Part shown: positions 33,589-35,287 of the stretch, piece after piece
Layout: each line of letters begins with the position of its first letter
Position numbering within the stretch: position 1 is the first letter of the stretch
Source: an uncultured Calothrix sp.
GTDB taxonomy: Bacteria; Cyanobacteriota; Cyanobacteriia; Cyanobacteriales; Nostocaceae
Direction of reading: 5' to 3'
Assembly (NCBI GenBank): GCA_937973965.1
Contig: CALJJQ010000165.1
Span: 1 to 35,287, forward strand
Length of the DNA stretch: 35,287 nt
Notes under the pieces: model-generated
Database searches by the model: none
The model's input: only the letters and a program-made list of their open reading frames with translations
Told to the model about the DNA's origin: nothing
Made by a program: the position numbers and the translations under genes

Positions 33589-35287
33589 ATGCCAATTAAA
33601 ATTGAACTTTTAAATCGCTATCAATTACGTTTGAAAGAACAAAAATTAATGCTTCCGGTGATTGAAATTAAACCTACCGAAAGCCCAAATTTACCCCATG
33701 TATCGAAAGTTAATATTTCAGTGAGTGGTTCACCTACTGAATTGGCTGTAATTATGCAGTCTGCTTATAAAAGTGTAAATATAGATAATCATCAACCTCT
33801 GAAGTTACTCGGACCACAACGGTTGCGTCAAAATGATTGCATATATACGGAGGAATTACCACCGGGAGTTGCTTGCACATTGGTGGTAACTGTGGAATAC
33901 TTTGATTCCGATACTCAAGGAAATCCCGACTTTGATGTGGTGAAGGAGGTGAGTGCTGAATGTTACATTTGGACTCTATCTTCCGAAAAAACGGAATTGC
34001 TATCGGAACCAGAATTAGAACCCCACACCATATTCAGAGAACCAATGGCTCCTACGGAACTGCAAACGGTGTATGTCACGGGGATTCGTAACCAGAATCT
34101 TACCTATCCGGGTTGGTTTGCGATTGATTTTGGTACTTCTAATTCCATGGTGACCTTATATGACCCGAAGGTGATTGTCACACCCGAAACCTTACCACGG
34201 GAACAAGAAACCAGATTGCGATCGCGGATTGGGGAATGGTTGGCTACACGTCCAACGAGGGAGGAAGCGGGGATAAATCGTGCTGTCTGGGATAGTGAGT
34301 GGCAGAAGTTTTTGACGGAATTAAGTCAGGAAATTCCCCCTGCTCATCCGGGAAATCGGGATGCAATTGTAGCTTACATCCATCGTGCTGGAAGTACCCA
34401 GTTTTTGGATGCGATTCGTCAAATTGAAATGTGTTTGAGTAAACGTTTGGATTGGTTCCGACGAGCTGCAAGTGTGCGGCTAAATGCTATTTATCATGAG
34501 GTGTTTCGGGTTCCGGCTCTGGAATGGCAAAGTTTGATACCTGTAGAATTAGATAAGGATCGTCGTCAAAGTGAGATACCCAGCGAATTGGAGGTGATAG
34601 GAGTTGACCCCACCCTTTCCCCTGACCATCCCCACAAACTCAAGGTGATATTGGGTGAGTCGGCAAAACAACACCGCTTGGATGCGATTCGTCATGGGGA
34701 GGTGATTGATGGACGATTTTTGCATTCACCCAAGCGGTATTTTGGCCAAGACCGAGTTTACAAGTTAGGTCAAAATGGTACAGAAGCGATGATTCCGGTG
34801 AATACTATTTTACAGGCTGCCTATGCCCAATTAATTGAACTTACTGATAAATATCGTACAGCTAATGCTGGTAAATGTTCGGATGGCAAATTTTATCGAG
34901 CCGTTGTCACCTATCCCACGGTAGCATCCCCCTTTGTGCGTCGAGAAATTGAAAATCTGGTGCGATCGCTGGATATTGCAGATGTGCAAATGGCCTACGA
35001 TGAAGCGGTTTCCGTGGCCATATTCTTTTTGTGGCGGGAATTTGGAGGGGATTTGAATGTGGGGATTGAATCCTTTAAAACCCGTTGCCATTATGATGGG
35101 GATAAATGGTGGCAAAATGTGCTCGTGTTGGACATTGGTGGAGGAACAACCGATTTAGCTCTGATTCGCTTGACTTTGAGTGAAATTAATCCCTTTGATG
35201 TGGGGGAAGACCGGGGTGACGGGGGACGCTACTACAAACTGACACCCAAATTACTCGGTTCATCGGGACATTTACAGTTGGGGGGGG
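33589..35287 (+). CDS. Hsp70/actin-superfamily ATPase-like protein (3' end outside window)
   Basis: My translation gives an open frame of 566 codons running off the right edge. An N-terminal region of about 170 residues looks like a beta domain. Then the ASKHA phosphate-1 loop FAIDFGTSNSMVTLYD with Asp180 and, much later, the phosphate-2 loop VLVLDIGGGTTDLALIRL with Asp515. The 335 residues between them exceed the roughly 190 of DnaK, so a helical insert (about 230-330, with WFRRAASVRLNAIYHEVF) is likely. A conserved-looking AYDEAVSVAIFFLWREFGG precedes phosphate 2. The start ATG has CAGGA 9 nt upstream. It is paired with the dynamin-like GTPase gene. SrfB-type proteins are a candidate family by analogy with SrfB/SrfC neighbours, unverified. 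Confidence 0.75.
   Translation, partial: MPIKIELLNRYQLRLKEQKLMLPVIEIKPTESPNLPHVSKVNISVSGSPTELAVIMQSAYKSVNIDNHQPLKLLGPQRLRQNDCIYTEELPPGVACTLVVTVEYFDSDTQGNPDFDVVKEVSAECYIWTLSSEKTELLSEPELEPHTIFREPMAPTELQTVYVTGIRNQNLTYPGWFAIDFGTSNSMVTLYDPKVIVTPETLPREQETRLRSRIGEWLATRPTREEAGINRAVWDSEWQKFLTELSQEIPPAHPGNRDAIVAYIHRAGSTQFLDAIRQIEMCLSKRLDWFRRAASVRLNAIYHEVFRVPALEWQSLIPVELDKDRRQSEIPSELEVIGVDPTLSPDHPHKLKVILGESAKQHRLDAIRHGEVIDGRFLHSPKRYFGQDRVYKLGQNGTEAMIPVNTILQAAYAQLIELTDKYRTANAGKCSDGKFYRAVVTYPTVASPFVRREIENLVRSLDIADVQMAYDEAVSVAIFFLWREFGGDLNVGIESFKTRCHYDGDKWWQNVLVLDIGGGTTDLALIRLTLSEINPFDVGEDRGDGGRYYKLTPKLLGSSGHLQLGG

Overview
The window looks like a filamentous, probably heterocyst-forming cyanobacterium (Nostocales type). 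The reasons are the many HIP1 octamers (GCGATCGC), a nirA-nrtABCD nitrate assimilation operon behind a textbook NtcA promoter, intergenic spaces full of heptamer repeats (TTTTGGA, TCCTGTA and GGGAGTA types) and small palindromic repeats, and a PacL-type calcium pump. No tRNA, rRNA, CRISPR array or complete insertion sequence was seen.

Layout. Positions 1-9169 carry nitrogen assimilation: a minus-strand HEAT-repeat gene (probable cyanobacterial NirB, cut by the window edge), then, divergently, nirA (nitrite reductase), nrtA (lipoprotein receptor), nrtB (permease), nrtC (ATPase fused to a receptor-like domain) and nrtD (ATPase). narB does not follow nrtD here. Positions 9264-16914 are mostly minus strand: a DppB-type permease, apt, an RDD-HEAT-pentapeptide membrane protein with a small membrane partner, a plus-strand secreted protein, a membrane zinc-ribbon protein and an S41 C-terminal processing protease. 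argJ (17400-18704) is on the plus strand. A Uma2-type nuclease and a P-type Ca2+-ATPase follow on the minus strand. Positions 23648-29429 are an accessory-looking stretch: a propeller-transglutaminase protein, a PhyH-like oxygenase with an atypical iron-binding motif, a PD-(D/E)XK-like protein, a TPR-like protein, a cupin and an ArsC-like nitrogenase-associated protein with a His-rich tail. From 30399 to the right edge lie a dynamin-like GTPase and an incomplete Hsp70/actin-fold ATPase.

How the genes work together. NirA and NrtABCD import nitrate or nitrite and reduce nitrite to ammonium under NtcA control, and the HEAT protein probably tunes NirA. The TPR, cupin and ArsC-like genes may be accessory to nitrogen fixation or metal handling. 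The most novel candidates are the large GTPase plus Hsp70-like ATPase pair at the right end and the HxG-type PhyH-like enzyme lying between near-identical inverted repeats of 73 bp.
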